A DNA stretch of 64,000 bases from Myxococcales bacterium (GTDB taxonomy: Bacteria > Myxococcota_A > Polyangia > Polyangiales > Polyangiaceae), in assembly GCA_025359105.1 (NCBI GenBank), contig JANYHK010000026.1, positions 176,597-240,596 of the forward strand. The letters run 5' to 3'. Below the pieces are notes generated by a model that worked only from the letters and a program-made list of their open reading frames with translations, was not told the DNA's origin and ran no database searches. Position 1 is the stretch's first letter. The number at the start of each line of letters is the position of its first letter. A program made the translations under genes and the position numbers. Shown piece after piece: positions 42,304 to 50,498 of the stretch.

Positions 42304-43776
42304 TCATCCGCTGGCCGCACCCAGCCCGATGCCCTCTTTCGCGAGCGCGTCGGCGATCGCGCCAGCGAGGCTGCCCGCGCCCGCTTCGCACGTCACGCGG
42401 TAGCGCGCGGCGGCGTGGTCGAGGCTGAGAAGCTCCACCTTCGCTCGCGCGGAGATCGTGCGCGCGGCCGCCATGAGCGCGTCGTGGGCGACGGTCTGCG
42501 GAGCGCGCGGATCGACCGACACTTCGGCCGAGACGAGCTCGGCGTTGCCGAGAACGCGCGTCGTGCGCGCGAGGAGCAAGAGGTGCGGCACGCGCAGCTC
42601 GCAGGCGAACCGGTCCTCGAGCTCGACCTCGAGGAGCGTCACGCGGCGTACCCGCCCGGCGAGGCCGCCGACTTCCACGTGATCGCCGGGCCGGAGCCTC
42701 CGGCCGAATACCTGGGGAATGCCCGCCGCCACGCTCGCGAGGACCGGCGTGCACGCGAGCCCGATCGCGACGAGCGCGGCCACACCCGCGCGCGAGAGGG
42801 CCCCCTCGTCACTGCCGGTGATGAGCGGGGCCGCGAGGATGAGCCCGACGACGACGAGCCCGGCACGCGCGAGCACGCTGGTCGGCTCGGCCAGATCCAG
42901 CGGAAGCCAGCCGACCTTCGTCTCGCCACGCGCGATGCTGCCGAAGAAGAGGCCGGTGAACCGGACGACGACGCCCAGCGCCAGCACCGCGACGCCGGTG
43001 ACGACGAGCAGCGGCAGCGCGGACCCCACGCGCCCGAGGAGCGCCGACAGCGGCGTCAAGACGAAGCCGGTCAGCCGCTCGGTGTACGCGCGCGTCGACT
43101 CGAAGAGCGAGAGCGCGACGAGGACCCAGCCGTAGACGATCGCCACCTGCGCGATGCGGTGCCCGACGACGAGCGCGATCGACAGGACGCCGCGGACCGC
43201 GCGCTTGGAGACGACCTCGATCTTGCCTAGGTGCAGCGCGGGAATGCGGTCGGGGTGCTTCTGGACCCACGCGCGCACCTTGCCACCGACCTCGCCTACC
43301 CGCCGGAGCAGGAGGAACGCGATGAGCGCGGAGAAGACGAGGAGCGAGATCGAGAAGACCGTAGTGGCGATCGCGCTGCGCTTACGCTCGGTGCGCAGCC
43401 CCTCCGTCAGGCGCGTGGCGATACCGGCGGCGTGGACGTCGAGCGTCGCATCGCCCGCGGCGGCCGCGTCGTCGTCGGTGAGCGTGAGGACCGGGGACTT
43501 GCCGACGAAGACGACCGCCGTGGCTCCCTGCCGCTCGACGCGCGCCTCGCTCTCCTCCCCTTCCTCGAGGACGGCCTCGAGCACCTTCCCGGCCAGCCGC
43601 GCGCGATCTTGAGGCGACTGCCCGGCCCGCGGCACCCGAACGACGTACACCTCGCGCTCGTGCACCCGCACCACCGCGGTGGTGACCGCGGGCCCCTCTG
43701 CCCATGCGCGCGGCGCAGCGAGGAGGAGGAGCGCGAGGAGCAGGATGTGGCAGAGAACGGCCGAGACGCGTCGCAC
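42304..43776 (-). CDS. MscS-family mechanosensitive channel-like protein
   Basis: 490 residues from GTG 43776. A signal peptide (ILLLALLLLAAPRAWA) leads an extracytoplasmic domain to about 150, then five or so helices (FSISLLVFSALIAFLLL, IAQVAIVYGWVLVALSLF, PLLVVTGVAVLALGVVV, AGLVVVGLILAAPLITG, AGVAALVAIGLACTPVLASV), with the pore-lining helix ending in a beta domain FGRRLRPGDHVEVGGLAGRV and then RRVTLLEVELEDR, which is the MscS signature region. The last 130 residues are the cytoplasmic alpha/beta part. First gene of the operon with both antiporters, consistent with osmotic adaptation. Confidence 0.82.
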   Translation of the reverse strand: MRRVSAVLCHILLLALLLLAAPRAWAEGPAVTTAVVRVHEREVYVVRVPRAGQSPQDRARLAGKVLEAVLEEGEESEARVERQGATAVVFVGKSPVLTLTDDDAAAAGDATLDVHAAGIATRLTEGLRTERKRSAIATTVFSISLLVFSALIAFLLLRRVGEVGGKVRAWVQKHPDRIPALHLGKIEVVSKRAVRGVLSIALVVGHRIAQVAIVYGWVLVALSLFESTRAYTERLTGFVLTPLSALLGRVGSALPLLVVTGVAVLALGVVVRFTGLFFGSIARGETKVGWLPLDLAEPTSVLARAGLVVVGLILAAPLITGSDEGALSRAGVAALVAIGLACTPVLASVAAGIPQVFGRRLRPGDHVEVGGLAGRVRRVTLLEVELEDRFACELRVPHLLLLARTTRVLGNAELVSAEVSVDPRAPQTVAHDALMAAARTISARAKVELLSLDHAAARYRVTCEAGAGSLAGAIADALAKEGIGLGAASG

Positions 43777-43799
43777 GCGCCCAAGCTTAGCCGAGGACG

Positions 43800-44186
43800 A
43801 TGGACAGCGGGGGAAGGACCCGAGTAAAGTCCACCCTCGTGGGACCGGGGCGCGCGACGAGCTTGGCGTGCATCGCGGTCGCGACGGCGACCCTGGGGGC
43901 GTGCTACGCGGACGCCGGCGCCGCACTTCAGCCGGTCACTGCAGCGCAGATCGAGTCCGCGCAGCGTCGCTGGCCCGACGCGACGGAGGCGACGCTCGCG
44001 ACCGGGCGCGATCTCTTCCACGCGAAATGCAACGCGTGCCACGATTACCCGAACCTCCAGGCGATCGGAGAGGGGCGCTGGGCGCGGATCCTCCAGGTGA
44101 TGGGCCCGCGCGCGACGCTCGATCAGAAGCAGACCGACAGCGTGATGCGCTATGTGGTCTCGGTGCATCCGCCGCCGCAGCCTTGA
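43800..44186 (+). CDS. Small c-type cytochrome lipoprotein
   Basis: 128 residues. Lipobox TLGAC (Cys35), then a single haem c site KCNACHDYPN (CxxCH), followed by RWARILQVMGPRATLDQKQT with the Met of the expected axial ligand in VMG. The size and order fit a membrane-anchored mono-haem electron carrier. It is divergent from the mechanosensitive channel gene (23 bp between starts). The GTG at 43824 is an alternative start that shortens the leader. Confidence 0.8.
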   Translation: MDSGGRTRVKSTLVGPGRATSLACIAVATATLGACYADAGAALQPVTAAQIESAQRRWPDATEATLATGRDLFHAKCNACHDYPNLQAIGEGRWARILQVMGPRATLDQKQTDSVMRYVVSVHPPPQP

Positions 44187-44225
44187 GGGGTCCCACGGCG
44201 GGCGCGCGGGAGCGCGACGTGACAA

Positions 44226-44519
44226 TCACTCGTTCGACAGCGTCACGCCGCCCACCGCCGCCATCGCAAGCAGCGCCAGGGTCGCTGTACCCCACCCGAT
44301 CGTCGGCATGTGCCCGTGCGTCGCAAACGCCCAGCACGCGGCGCACCCGGCCGCGGCGAACGCCGGCGGAAGCGCGTACGTCCACGCCGGCCGTGCGCGC
44401 AGGGTCCGCCGCGGCGGAAGCGCGGACATCACCCGCGCGGTGAAGCCGTCGTCGGCGAGGCCCTCGTCCTCTCGGAGCGCCGCGGTCAACCAGTCGCTCG
44501 GCTCGGGGGGCGGCGTCAT
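44226..44519 (-). CDS. Short anti-sigma-like membrane protein
   Basis: 97 residues: a soluble N-terminal part (DWLTAALREDEGLADDGFTA then RVMSAL) and two hydrophobic helices (YALPPAFAAAGCAACWAFAT, GWGTATLALLAMAAVGGV). Its ATG overlaps the TGA of the sigma-factor remnant, the usual order of ECF sigma and its membrane anti-sigma. No HxxxCxxC zinc motif is present. Since the sigma gene has lost region 2, this protein may have nothing left to bind. Confidence 0.6.
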   Translation of the reverse strand: MTPPPEPSDWLTAALREDEGLADDGFTARVMSALPPRRTLRARPAWTYALPPAFAAAGCAACWAFATHGHMPTIGWGTATLALLAMAAVGGVTLSNE

Positions 44520-44779
44520 GCCGTCTCGCTCCAGGGTCGCATGTGGCGTTCGAGCTTGGCGAGCCCCCGCGCCACGTTGGTCTTCAGGGTGCCGAGCGGG
44601 CAGCCGAGGATGTTCGCCGCGTCCTCGTGGGTCATGTCACGCCCGAACGTGAGTGCGATCGCGTCGCGCTCGACAGGAGCCAGTCGCGCGAGCGCTCGCT
44701 CGACGTCGTGACGTAGGAGCGCGCGCTCGGGCGAAGCGTCGCGCGCGTCGGTGTCTTCCGCCGCGGGACCCCCACGAGG
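44516..44779 (-). pseudogene. ECF sigma factor remnant (region 4 only)
   Basis: The frame after a TGA at 44782-44780 encodes ERALLRHDVERALARLAPVE, then RDAIALTFGRDMTHEDAANI and LGCPLGTLKTNVARGLAKLE, a complete sigma-70 region 4 that recognises the -35 element. Region 2, needed to bind core polymerase and the -10, is missing. The sequence instead starts 5 bp after the stop of the DUF6249-like gene, so the 5' half was deleted. There is no ATG or GTG before the HTH. It ends with an overlap (ATGA) into the anti-sigma-like gene. Confidence 0.7.
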
Positions 44780-44784
44780 TCAGG

Positions 44785-45336
44785 TTAGACCTCGACTCCT
44801 CGCTCGGGGCGGCCTCGTTGGATGCGCCACACCGCGAGGTAGGCGAGGCCGATGAACCCCGGAATGAACCCTACCCCCATCGCCTCGCGCTGGCCTACGA
44901 AGAGCGCCGCGACCGAGAGCCCCAACCCCGTGGCCACGAGCACGAACCCTCGCTTCAGATCGGACGCCGGCGCCGCACGGGGCGCCGCGGCGAGCAAGCC
45001 CTCGGGGATCGGTTTGCTCGCCTCCGCGAGCACGCGCGCGAGCTCCAGACGCGCCGCCTCCTTCCGGAACCGATAGACGAGGGCGAAGGCGACGATGAAG
45101 ACCACCGTGCCGAAGAACGCCAGAGGGACGACGATCGGGATGAACGCCTCCGGCCCCGCGTCGCTGCTCCGCTCATGGTGCGCGTGCAACGCCGCCGACG
45201 CGCCGGGCTGCGCCGACGGGGCATCCGCGACCGGCTGGCCGAGGGCCATGGCCGGCGCGGTGGAGAGGACGGCGGGGAGAGAGAGGAGGGAGAAGACGAG
45301 GGAGAGCCAGGCAAGCCGGCGGATCAGGCGGGTCAT
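44785..45336 (-). CDS. DUF6249-like membrane protein
   Basis: 183 residues: signal or first helix (LIRRLAWLSLVFSLLSLPAV), a His-rich loop (ALHAHHERSSDAG), helix AFIPIVVPLAFFGTVVFIVA with VYRFRKEAARLELARVLAEA following, and two C-terminal helices (GFVLVATGLGLSVAALFVG, VGFIPGFIGLAYLAVW). The helix plus YRxRKEAxRLE pattern is the DUF6249 module that regularly precedes or follows ECF sigma genes. It lies immediately upstream of the sigma remnant, so this was a three-gene sigma/anti-sigma/membrane unit. Confidence 0.72.
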   Translation of the reverse strand: MTRLIRRLAWLSLVFSLLSLPAVLSTAPAMALGQPVADAPSAQPGASAALHAHHERSSDAGPEAFIPIVVPLAFFGTVVFIVAFALVYRFRKEAARLELARVLAEASKPIPEGLLAAAPRAAPASDLKRGFVLVATGLGLSVAALFVGQREAMGVGFIPGFIGLAYLAVWRIQRGRPERGVEV

Positions 45337-45422
45337 GTGGATGAGAGCGTCTCGGCCCCTCGTCTGGATTCAGAAAACGAGTCCCTGCCGGATCAGGCGC
45401 TCCCCGGGCGAGCCCCCCCGAT

Positions 45423-45436
45423 GCGCACAACTGCGC
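45423..45436. promoter_or_regulatory. Palindrome in the divergent 45.4-kb intergenic region
   Basis: GCGCA-CAAC-TGCGC, a perfect 5-bp inverted repeat 87 bp before the start of the divergent minus gene and 90 bp before the plus-strand lipoprotein, next to an A/T-rich TATTTTCTTG. A possible operator for either gene. Confidence 0.28.
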
Positions 45437-45525
45437 GTATTTTCTTGTGTAGGTAGATGCGGGCAGCGTGGAGATCGGGACGGCGCGCGGCGTGCATTTC
45501 TCTGCGCGACGAGGAGATCGAACCG

Positions 45526-46179
45526 ATGGCCTTCGACCGAGGCGCGAGACGAAAGACCGCGAGCCGCAAGCGCGCCATAGGCGCACGGCTCGGCTGCGCG
45601 GTCTTCGCTTTCGCGCTCGGGGCGTGCGCGTACGGCACCGGCAAGGATTACCAGGGAACGGGCGATCTCACCGACCAGGGCCAGAGCGCGAGCTCGCCGC
45701 CGCCATCGTCGTCAGGCACCGACGCGGGCCCCTCGTCGCCGCCCAGTCACGCAGCCGATGCGGGCACGCCGGCCCCGACCGACGCCGGCACCACGCCGCC
45801 GCCCGTCGACGCCGGTCCCGTCACCTGCACCAAGACCCTGAAGGCCGGCACGGTCTCCCTGTCGGACCCGGTCTGCACCGACATCAACACGCAGGTAACG
45901 AAGGGCGCCGTCACGCTCACCTACCCGTGCGCAGGCGGCGCCGCGACGGCCACCTTCGGGACGCAGGCGTTCACCGGCACCGTCAGCGCGACAGGCCAGA
46001 TCCTCGTCACGAACGTCTCGAGCTTCACCCTCCAGAGCTGCCACCTCGAGAGCACCCAGACGATCGCCGGCGCCATCGGAACGCCGCCGCTCGCGTGGAG
46101 CTACGGCGAACGCTTCGTGAGCGGCAACTGCTCCGGCGACATCATCTGCACGGCGTCCTCGAAGGTGTCCGTCAACTGA
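45526..46179 (+). CDS. Secreted lipoprotein with Pro/Ser/Asp linker
   Basis: 217 residues, GAGGAG nine bases before the ATG. The signal ends in FALGAC (Cys34), followed by a Ser/Pro/Asp-Ala-Gly linker to about 100 (PSSSGTDAGPSSPP, PTDAGTTPPPVDAGP). The C-terminal 115 residues form a beta-rich domain with five cysteines (CTKTLKAGTVSLSDPVCTDI, LTYPCAGG, LQSCHLE, NCSGDIICTAS), unknown. Typical surface protein of this genome type. It is followed at 18 bp by the end of the convergent M3 peptidase gene. Confidence 0.74.
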   Translation: MAFDRGARRKTASRKRAIGARLGCAVFAFALGACAYGTGKDYQGTGDLTDQGQSASSPPPSSSGTDAGPSSPPSHAADAGTPAPTDAGTTPPPVDAGPVTCTKTLKAGTVSLSDPVCTDINTQVTKGAVTLTYPCAGGAATATFGTQAFTGTVSATGQILVTNVSSFTLQSCHLESTQTIAGAIGTPPLAWSYGERFVSGNCSGDIICTASSKVSVN

Positions 46180-46197
46180 GCCGACGCGTCCACTCGC

Positions 46198-48273
46198 CTA
46201 CTCCTCGTTGAGCCAGGCCTCGTACGCCTTGAAGTCGTAGTCGCGGCCGAGGAAGCTCTTCACGAGCACGGCGGCGTCCTTCGTCCCGCCCTTGGCGAGG
46301 ATCTCGTCCCGGTAGCGGCGATCGGTCGCCGGCTCCATGAGCCCCTTCTTCTTGAACTCGGTCAGGAGATCCCTCGCGATCACCAGCGACCACATATATG
46401 TATAATACATGGCCGAGTACCCGTTGAGGTGCCCGAAGCTCGCCTGGAAGTGCGTGCCGTCGACGAACGGGAACATGCCGTACTTCGTCTGCACCTCCTT
46501 CAGCACCTTGTCGGTGTCGAGCTTCGCCGGCTCCGGCTCGACGTGGAGACGGAGCGAAACGCCGGCGTAGACCATCTGCTGCCGCGCCGACGCGCCCTTC
46601 CCGAACTCGTGCGCGCGCCGCATCTTCTTCACCACGTCGGCGGGGATCGGCTGGTGCGTCTCGGTGTGCTTGGCGAACGTCGCCAGCACGCCCGGATCCC
46701 ACGCCCACTCCTCGAACATCTGCGACGGCGCCTCGACGAAGTCGCGCTCGGTGCGGATCCCCGAGAAGTCCACCCACCGCTGGCCGCCGCCGAGGATGGC
46801 GTGCATCAGGTGACCGAACTCGTGGAAGAAGGTGACCACCTCGTCGTGGTCCATGAGCGCGGCGCCGTTCTTCGGATCGGGGAAGTTGCACACGAGCGCC
46901 GCCTCGGGGAGCTGCACGCCCTTCATGCCGGGGACGACGTCGAAGTTCGCCGCGTGCTTGTACTTGCCGTCGCGCGGGTGCAAATCGAGGTAGATGCGGC
47001 CGATCTTCTGGCCGTCCCGGAGGACGTCGTAGACGTCGACGGACGGGTGCCACTTCGGGGCGGCCGCGATCGGTTTGTACTCGAGCCCGTACATCTTCGC
47101 GGTGAGGGCGAGGAGGCCGTCACGCGTCTGCGCGAACTCGAAGTACGGCCGCACCGTCTGCGAGTCGAAGGCGTACGCCTCCTTCTTCACCTTCTGCGAG
47201 TACAGGGTCTTCTCCCACTCGGAGACCTCGGTGGCGGCGGGCACGTCCTTCTTCTTGCGCTTGAGGAGCTCGCCGTACTCGCGCTTGGCGCGGCCGTTGG
47301 CGGCCTTGGTGATGCGGTCGATGAAGTCCTGAGCGTTCTTGCCGCTCTTGATCATCTTGTCTTCGGTCACGTAGTCGGCCCAGCTCGCGTAGCCGAGGAT
47401 CTTGGCGTACTCGAGGCGCAGCGCGAGGAGCTTCTTCAGCGGCGCGTCGTTCTTCGGCCAGCCGCGGTTCAGGTAGGTGACGTACAGGTCTTTGCGGGCG
47501 CCGAGATCCTCGGCGTAGTTCATGAACGGGATGTAGTCGGGGTAGTCGGTCGTGAGGGTGACCTTGCCGTCCGTGGCAGCCGGATGCGCCTTCACGTAGT
47601 CGGGCGGCAGCCCTTTGAGCTGCGCCGGCTCGAGCGCGACCTTGCGCACGTCCTCGCGGATGTTCTTGTCGAACTCGAGCCCGGTGGCGGTGATGCCGTC
47701 GTTCAGCTCCTTCAGGTGCGCGCGCGTCGCGTCGTCCTTGTCGACGCCGGAGCGCCGGAAGTCGCGGAGCGTGTGGGCGGCGAGGCGCTGGGTGTCGGCG
47801 TCGGCCTTGGAGGCGTCCACCGCGCCCAAGGCCTTGAAAAGGGCTTGGTTGGTGTTGAGATCGGTGACGAACGACGACACGTCCTTCACGCACTGCTCGG
47901 CGGCGGCGCGGAACGCCGCGTCGGGGTGCACCTCGCTCATCAGGCCGGCCTCGCCGTCGACGTTGGAGATCTCGAACGAGATCGCGTTGTACGGCTCGAG
48001 CGTGCTCGCGACCGTGCGCGCGTCCTTCACCGCGAGCAGCGCGGCCAGCTGCTGCTTGGCGGACGCGAGCTTCGCGGCGCACTTGGCGGTGAAGGCCTCG
48101 GCGGGCTTGGATGCGGCCGGCGCGGTGGGCGCGCTCGCGTCGGCGCTCGCCGTCGCGGAGGGGAGCGCCGAGGGCACGGGGCTCGTGACCGGCGGGGTCT
48201 TGTCGGCCGAGGGGCAAGCGGCGAGGAGGAGCAGGGAGAGGGCGGCGAAGGTCCAGAAGGCGTGATGGCGCAT
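46198..48273 (-). CDS. M3-family zinc oligopeptidase lipoprotein (thimet oligopeptidase-like)
   Basis: 691 residues from Met 48273. The signal carries a lipobox LLLLAAC and a Pro/Ala/Ser linker to about 60. The peptidase body has the M3 catalytic site FFHEFGHLMH about two thirds along (zinc His-His with Glu), with the downstream Glu in EAPSQMFEEWAW, and the family phrases DLHPRDGKYKHAANFDVVPG, LVCNFPDP and HFQASFGHLNGYSAMYYTYM. It should cleave peptides of up to about 20 residues outside or in the periplasm, so it would serve nutrition or peptide clearance. Lipid-anchored M3 enzymes are less common than cytoplasmic ones. Its upstream region is the hexamer satellite. Confidence 0.86.
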   Translation of the reverse strand: MRHHAFWTFAALSLLLLAACPSADKTPPVTSPVPSALPSATASADASAPTAPAASKPAEAFTAKCAAKLASAKQQLAALLAVKDARTVASTLEPYNAISFEISNVDGEAGLMSEVHPDAAFRAAAEQCVKDVSSFVTDLNTNQALFKALGAVDASKADADTQRLAAHTLRDFRRSGVDKDDATRAHLKELNDGITATGLEFDKNIREDVRKVALEPAQLKGLPPDYVKAHPAATDGKVTLTTDYPDYIPFMNYAEDLGARKDLYVTYLNRGWPKNDAPLKKLLALRLEYAKILGYASWADYVTEDKMIKSGKNAQDFIDRITKAANGRAKREYGELLKRKKKDVPAATEVSEWEKTLYSQKVKKEAYAFDSQTVRPYFEFAQTRDGLLALTAKMYGLEYKPIAAAPKWHPSVDVYDVLRDGQKIGRIYLDLHPRDGKYKHAANFDVVPGMKGVQLPEAALVCNFPDPKNGAALMDHDEVVTFFHEFGHLMHAILGGGQRWVDFSGIRTERDFVEAPSQMFEEWAWDPGVLATFAKHTETHQPIPADVVKKMRRAHEFGKGASARQQMVYAGVSLRLHVEPEPAKLDTDKVLKEVQTKYGMFPFVDGTHFQASFGHLNGYSAMYYTYMWSLVIARDLLTEFKKKGLMEPATDRRYRDEILAKGGTKDAAVLVKSFLGRDYDFKAYEAWLNEE

Positions 48274-48289
48274 CGCGCGAAAACCTAGC

Positions 48290-48607
48290 ACGACCGCGAC
48301 CGCGACCACGCGACCACACGAACGCGAAATGCGAACACGGCCACCACCGCGAACGCGAACGCGAACGCGAACGCGAACACGAACACGAACACGAACACCA
48401 CCACGAACACCACCACGACCGCGAACGCGAACGCGAACACGACCACGACCACGAGCGCGGCCTCGACCGCGACGGTCGTGGTCTGTGGTCGCGTTCGCGT
48501 TCGCGGTCGTGGTCTGTGGTCGTCGTCGAGGGCGAGGGCGCGGTCGCGGTCGCGCTCGTGGTCGTGATCGCGGTCGCCGTCGGTCGCGGCGCCCGTGGTC
48601 GTGTGTG
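48290..48607. repeat. Hexamer satellite with opposed halves (CGCGAA/GACCAC versus TTCGCG/GTGGTC)
   Basis: No gene. Left half (to about 48470) consists of GAACGC, GAACAC and GACCAC units; right half of their complements (GCGTTC, GTGGTC, GGTCGT), with a direct copy of an 18-bp unit at 48474-48491 and 48505-48522. The halves could pair over more than 100 bases. Open frames reading through here are artefacts of the 6-bp period. It separates the peptidase start from the end of the DUF2330 gene. Confidence 0.85.
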
Positions 48608-48628
48608 ATCCCGAGGGCAAGCGCTGAC

Positions 48629-50230
48629 CTACGCGCTCCTCCTCCGCCGCCGCACCAGCATCACGGCAAAGACCCCGCCGGCCACCAGGAGAAACACCCG
48701 TCCCGGCCCACTCGACTCCGCCGGCGTCGTCGCGCACAGGCACCCCAACCCAGCCGATCCGCTGCTTCCGCGGCTACTGCCGCTGCGAACACCACCGGCG
48801 CCCGCGCACGGATCGAACGACGGATCGCTGAAGTGGTCGGTGTGATGCACGCTGCTGACCGACGTCTGCAGCGGCGCCGCCGCGAGCCTGAGATCCCCCT
48901 CGGCGAGCGCATCGGCCGGCAGAAACGCACGCAGCCGCGTCAGGTAGATGTCGCTCCGGTGCAGTCCCCGCGTCGCGATGTCGAGATCGTCGAACGAATC
49001 GCACGCGGGCCGCGTGGTGAAGCATCCTCCTCCGCCCCCTCGTCCTGCATCGTGCGCGGCCGCGTCGGGCGTCGCGTCCGGCGAATCGGCGTCTCCCGCG
49101 TCGCCCCCCGAGGCGTCAGATGATGCAGCGTCCAGGCCCGCCGCCGCGTCGGTCCCTGCGCCCCCGTCGCTTGCCACGCAGGGAACCGGTACGTTCGGCT
49201 GCGTCGCGCAGAGCCCGTAGTACGCGTCGGCGAGGCCGGGGTTGTTCGCGCCGAACGTGGGCACGTTCACACCCGAGCGCACGAGCGATGGCGGCCCGGC
49301 GTACTCGGTGAGCCACCCGCGCCCGCTGCCGGACTGCAAAGCCGCCATCGCCAGGTCCTGGTAGTTCGAGCGCGCCTTCGTCGCGTCCCAGGTGATCTGG
49401 TCCGCGCGGACCTCGACGTCCGGGAAGTTCTGCGGGTGGTAGCGCCCCTCGCTGATGACGTAGAGCGAGAGGCCCACGTGCGTCCCGATCCCCGCCGCGA
49501 CCATGCGCAGCGGGAGCGACGGATCGGCGCCCTGCGTGACCACGCGCACCGGTTGCATCGCGCGGATCCCCGCGTTCGGCTCGAGCTTGAGCGCGATGAA
49601 GTCGAACCCCTCGGCCGCGTACGCGTCGATCGTCGGCTGGATGCTGGGCGGGACCGCGAAGCCGTTGGCCACGAGCCACGCGTCGAGCGCCTCACCGCTC
49701 GCGGAGCGCACCGTCACCGTCTCGTACGGACCGACCACCGACTGGCTGACGACCGTGACCTGGTCGTTTCCCGCGAAACCCGCGTCCTCGGCGGAGATCG
49801 GAGGCGCGTCCGCCGACGCCAGGCTCGTGGACGACGCGCCACAGCCACCCCCGCCGCTCCCGTAGCTCCTGGTGGCCCCGTTGGCGCACGTGCGCTGAGG
49901 GCCGGTCACGACGGTCTGCGTGCTCGCGTCGAGCGCTGCGATGAACGCGTCGTGCGACAGCTCGATGTGGGCGCCGGGGCGAACGGGCAACACCCACGCG
50001 AACCGCTTCGGATCGCCGCTGTAGCGGATCTGGTCCCAGAGGACGGTCTGCGTATGGCTCAGCGCGAAGACCATGCGATGGTCCGTGACGACGCTGTCGA
50101 TCTCGGGCCCTTGGGGCGGCTCGTGGAAGCATCCCCCACACGCGGCGGCCGGCCGCTCCCCCCCGGCGACGAGGAGCGCGGATGCAGCGACGACGGCGAG
50201 GGACGGCGCGAGGCGGAGAAGCGTTCTCAT
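48629..50230 (-). CDS. DUF2330 secreted protein with C-terminal membrane anchor
   Basis: 533 residues. Signal peptide to AAAC, after which CGGCFHEPPQGPEIDSVVTD and HRMVFALSHTQTVLWDQIRY (about 30-70) open the DUF2330 domain, followed by AWVLPVRPG and long strand-rich segments (VTVVSQSVVGPYETVTVRSA, DFIALKLEPN, YVISEGRYHPQNFPDVEVRA). An Asp/Ala-rich linker occupies about 365-410. The end, VFLLVAGGVFAVMLVRRRRR, is a sorting-type anchor of the MYXO-CTERM kind: a short Cys-containing glycine-rich motif, hydrophobic helix and Arg tail. It is therefore displayed at the cell surface. Molecular role unknown. GAGGAGA before ATG. Confidence 0.84.
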   Translation of the reverse strand: MRTLLRLAPSLAVVAASALLVAGGERPAAACGGCFHEPPQGPEIDSVVTDHRMVFALSHTQTVLWDQIRYSGDPKRFAWVLPVRPGAHIELSHDAFIAALDASTQTVVTGPQRTCANGATRSYGSGGGGCGASSTSLASADAPPISAEDAGFAGNDQVTVVSQSVVGPYETVTVRSASGEALDAWLVANGFAVPPSIQPTIDAYAAEGFDFIALKLEPNAGIRAMQPVRVVTQGADPSLPLRMVAAGIGTHVGLSLYVISEGRYHPQNFPDVEVRADQITWDATKARSNYQDLAMAALQSGSGRGWLTEYAGPPSLVRSGVNVPTFGANNPGLADAYYGLCATQPNVPVPCVASDGGAGTDAAAGLDAASSDASGGDAGDADSPDATPDAAAHDAGRGGGGGCFTTRPACDSFDDLDIATRGLHRSDIYLTRLRAFLPADALAEGDLRLAAAPLQTSVSSVHHTDHFSDPSFDPCAGAGGVRSGSSRGSSGSAGLGCLCATTPAESSGPGRVFLLVAGGVFAVMLVRRRRRSA

Positions 50231-50498
50231 CGGGATCTCCTCGAAGCAAAGAGGTGAGCGCATGACACCGGCGACGCGGTGGTGTGGCAGAGAGTCGACA
50301 CTCGACGGCTGCCGGCAAAGCGTTACGGGCAGGTACGCGGCGTGACCTTCGCGACTACGCAATCGTCGTGCCCGTGCACCCGGGTCCGACCGGATCAAGG
50401 GCCGCGGTGAGGTCGCACCGTCAGCGCATCCCATGCGCCCGGGCAAAAAAACTCGGGAGCACGGCCCTAGGAGAGCGTTTCTGCGGTAGCCTGCCGGC

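Noticed and set aside
48285..49123. Long open frames through the hexamer repeat
   Set aside because: A 6-bp period without stops opens all frames; the peptides are RTRTRT- or VVFVFAFAF-type repeats, not protein.
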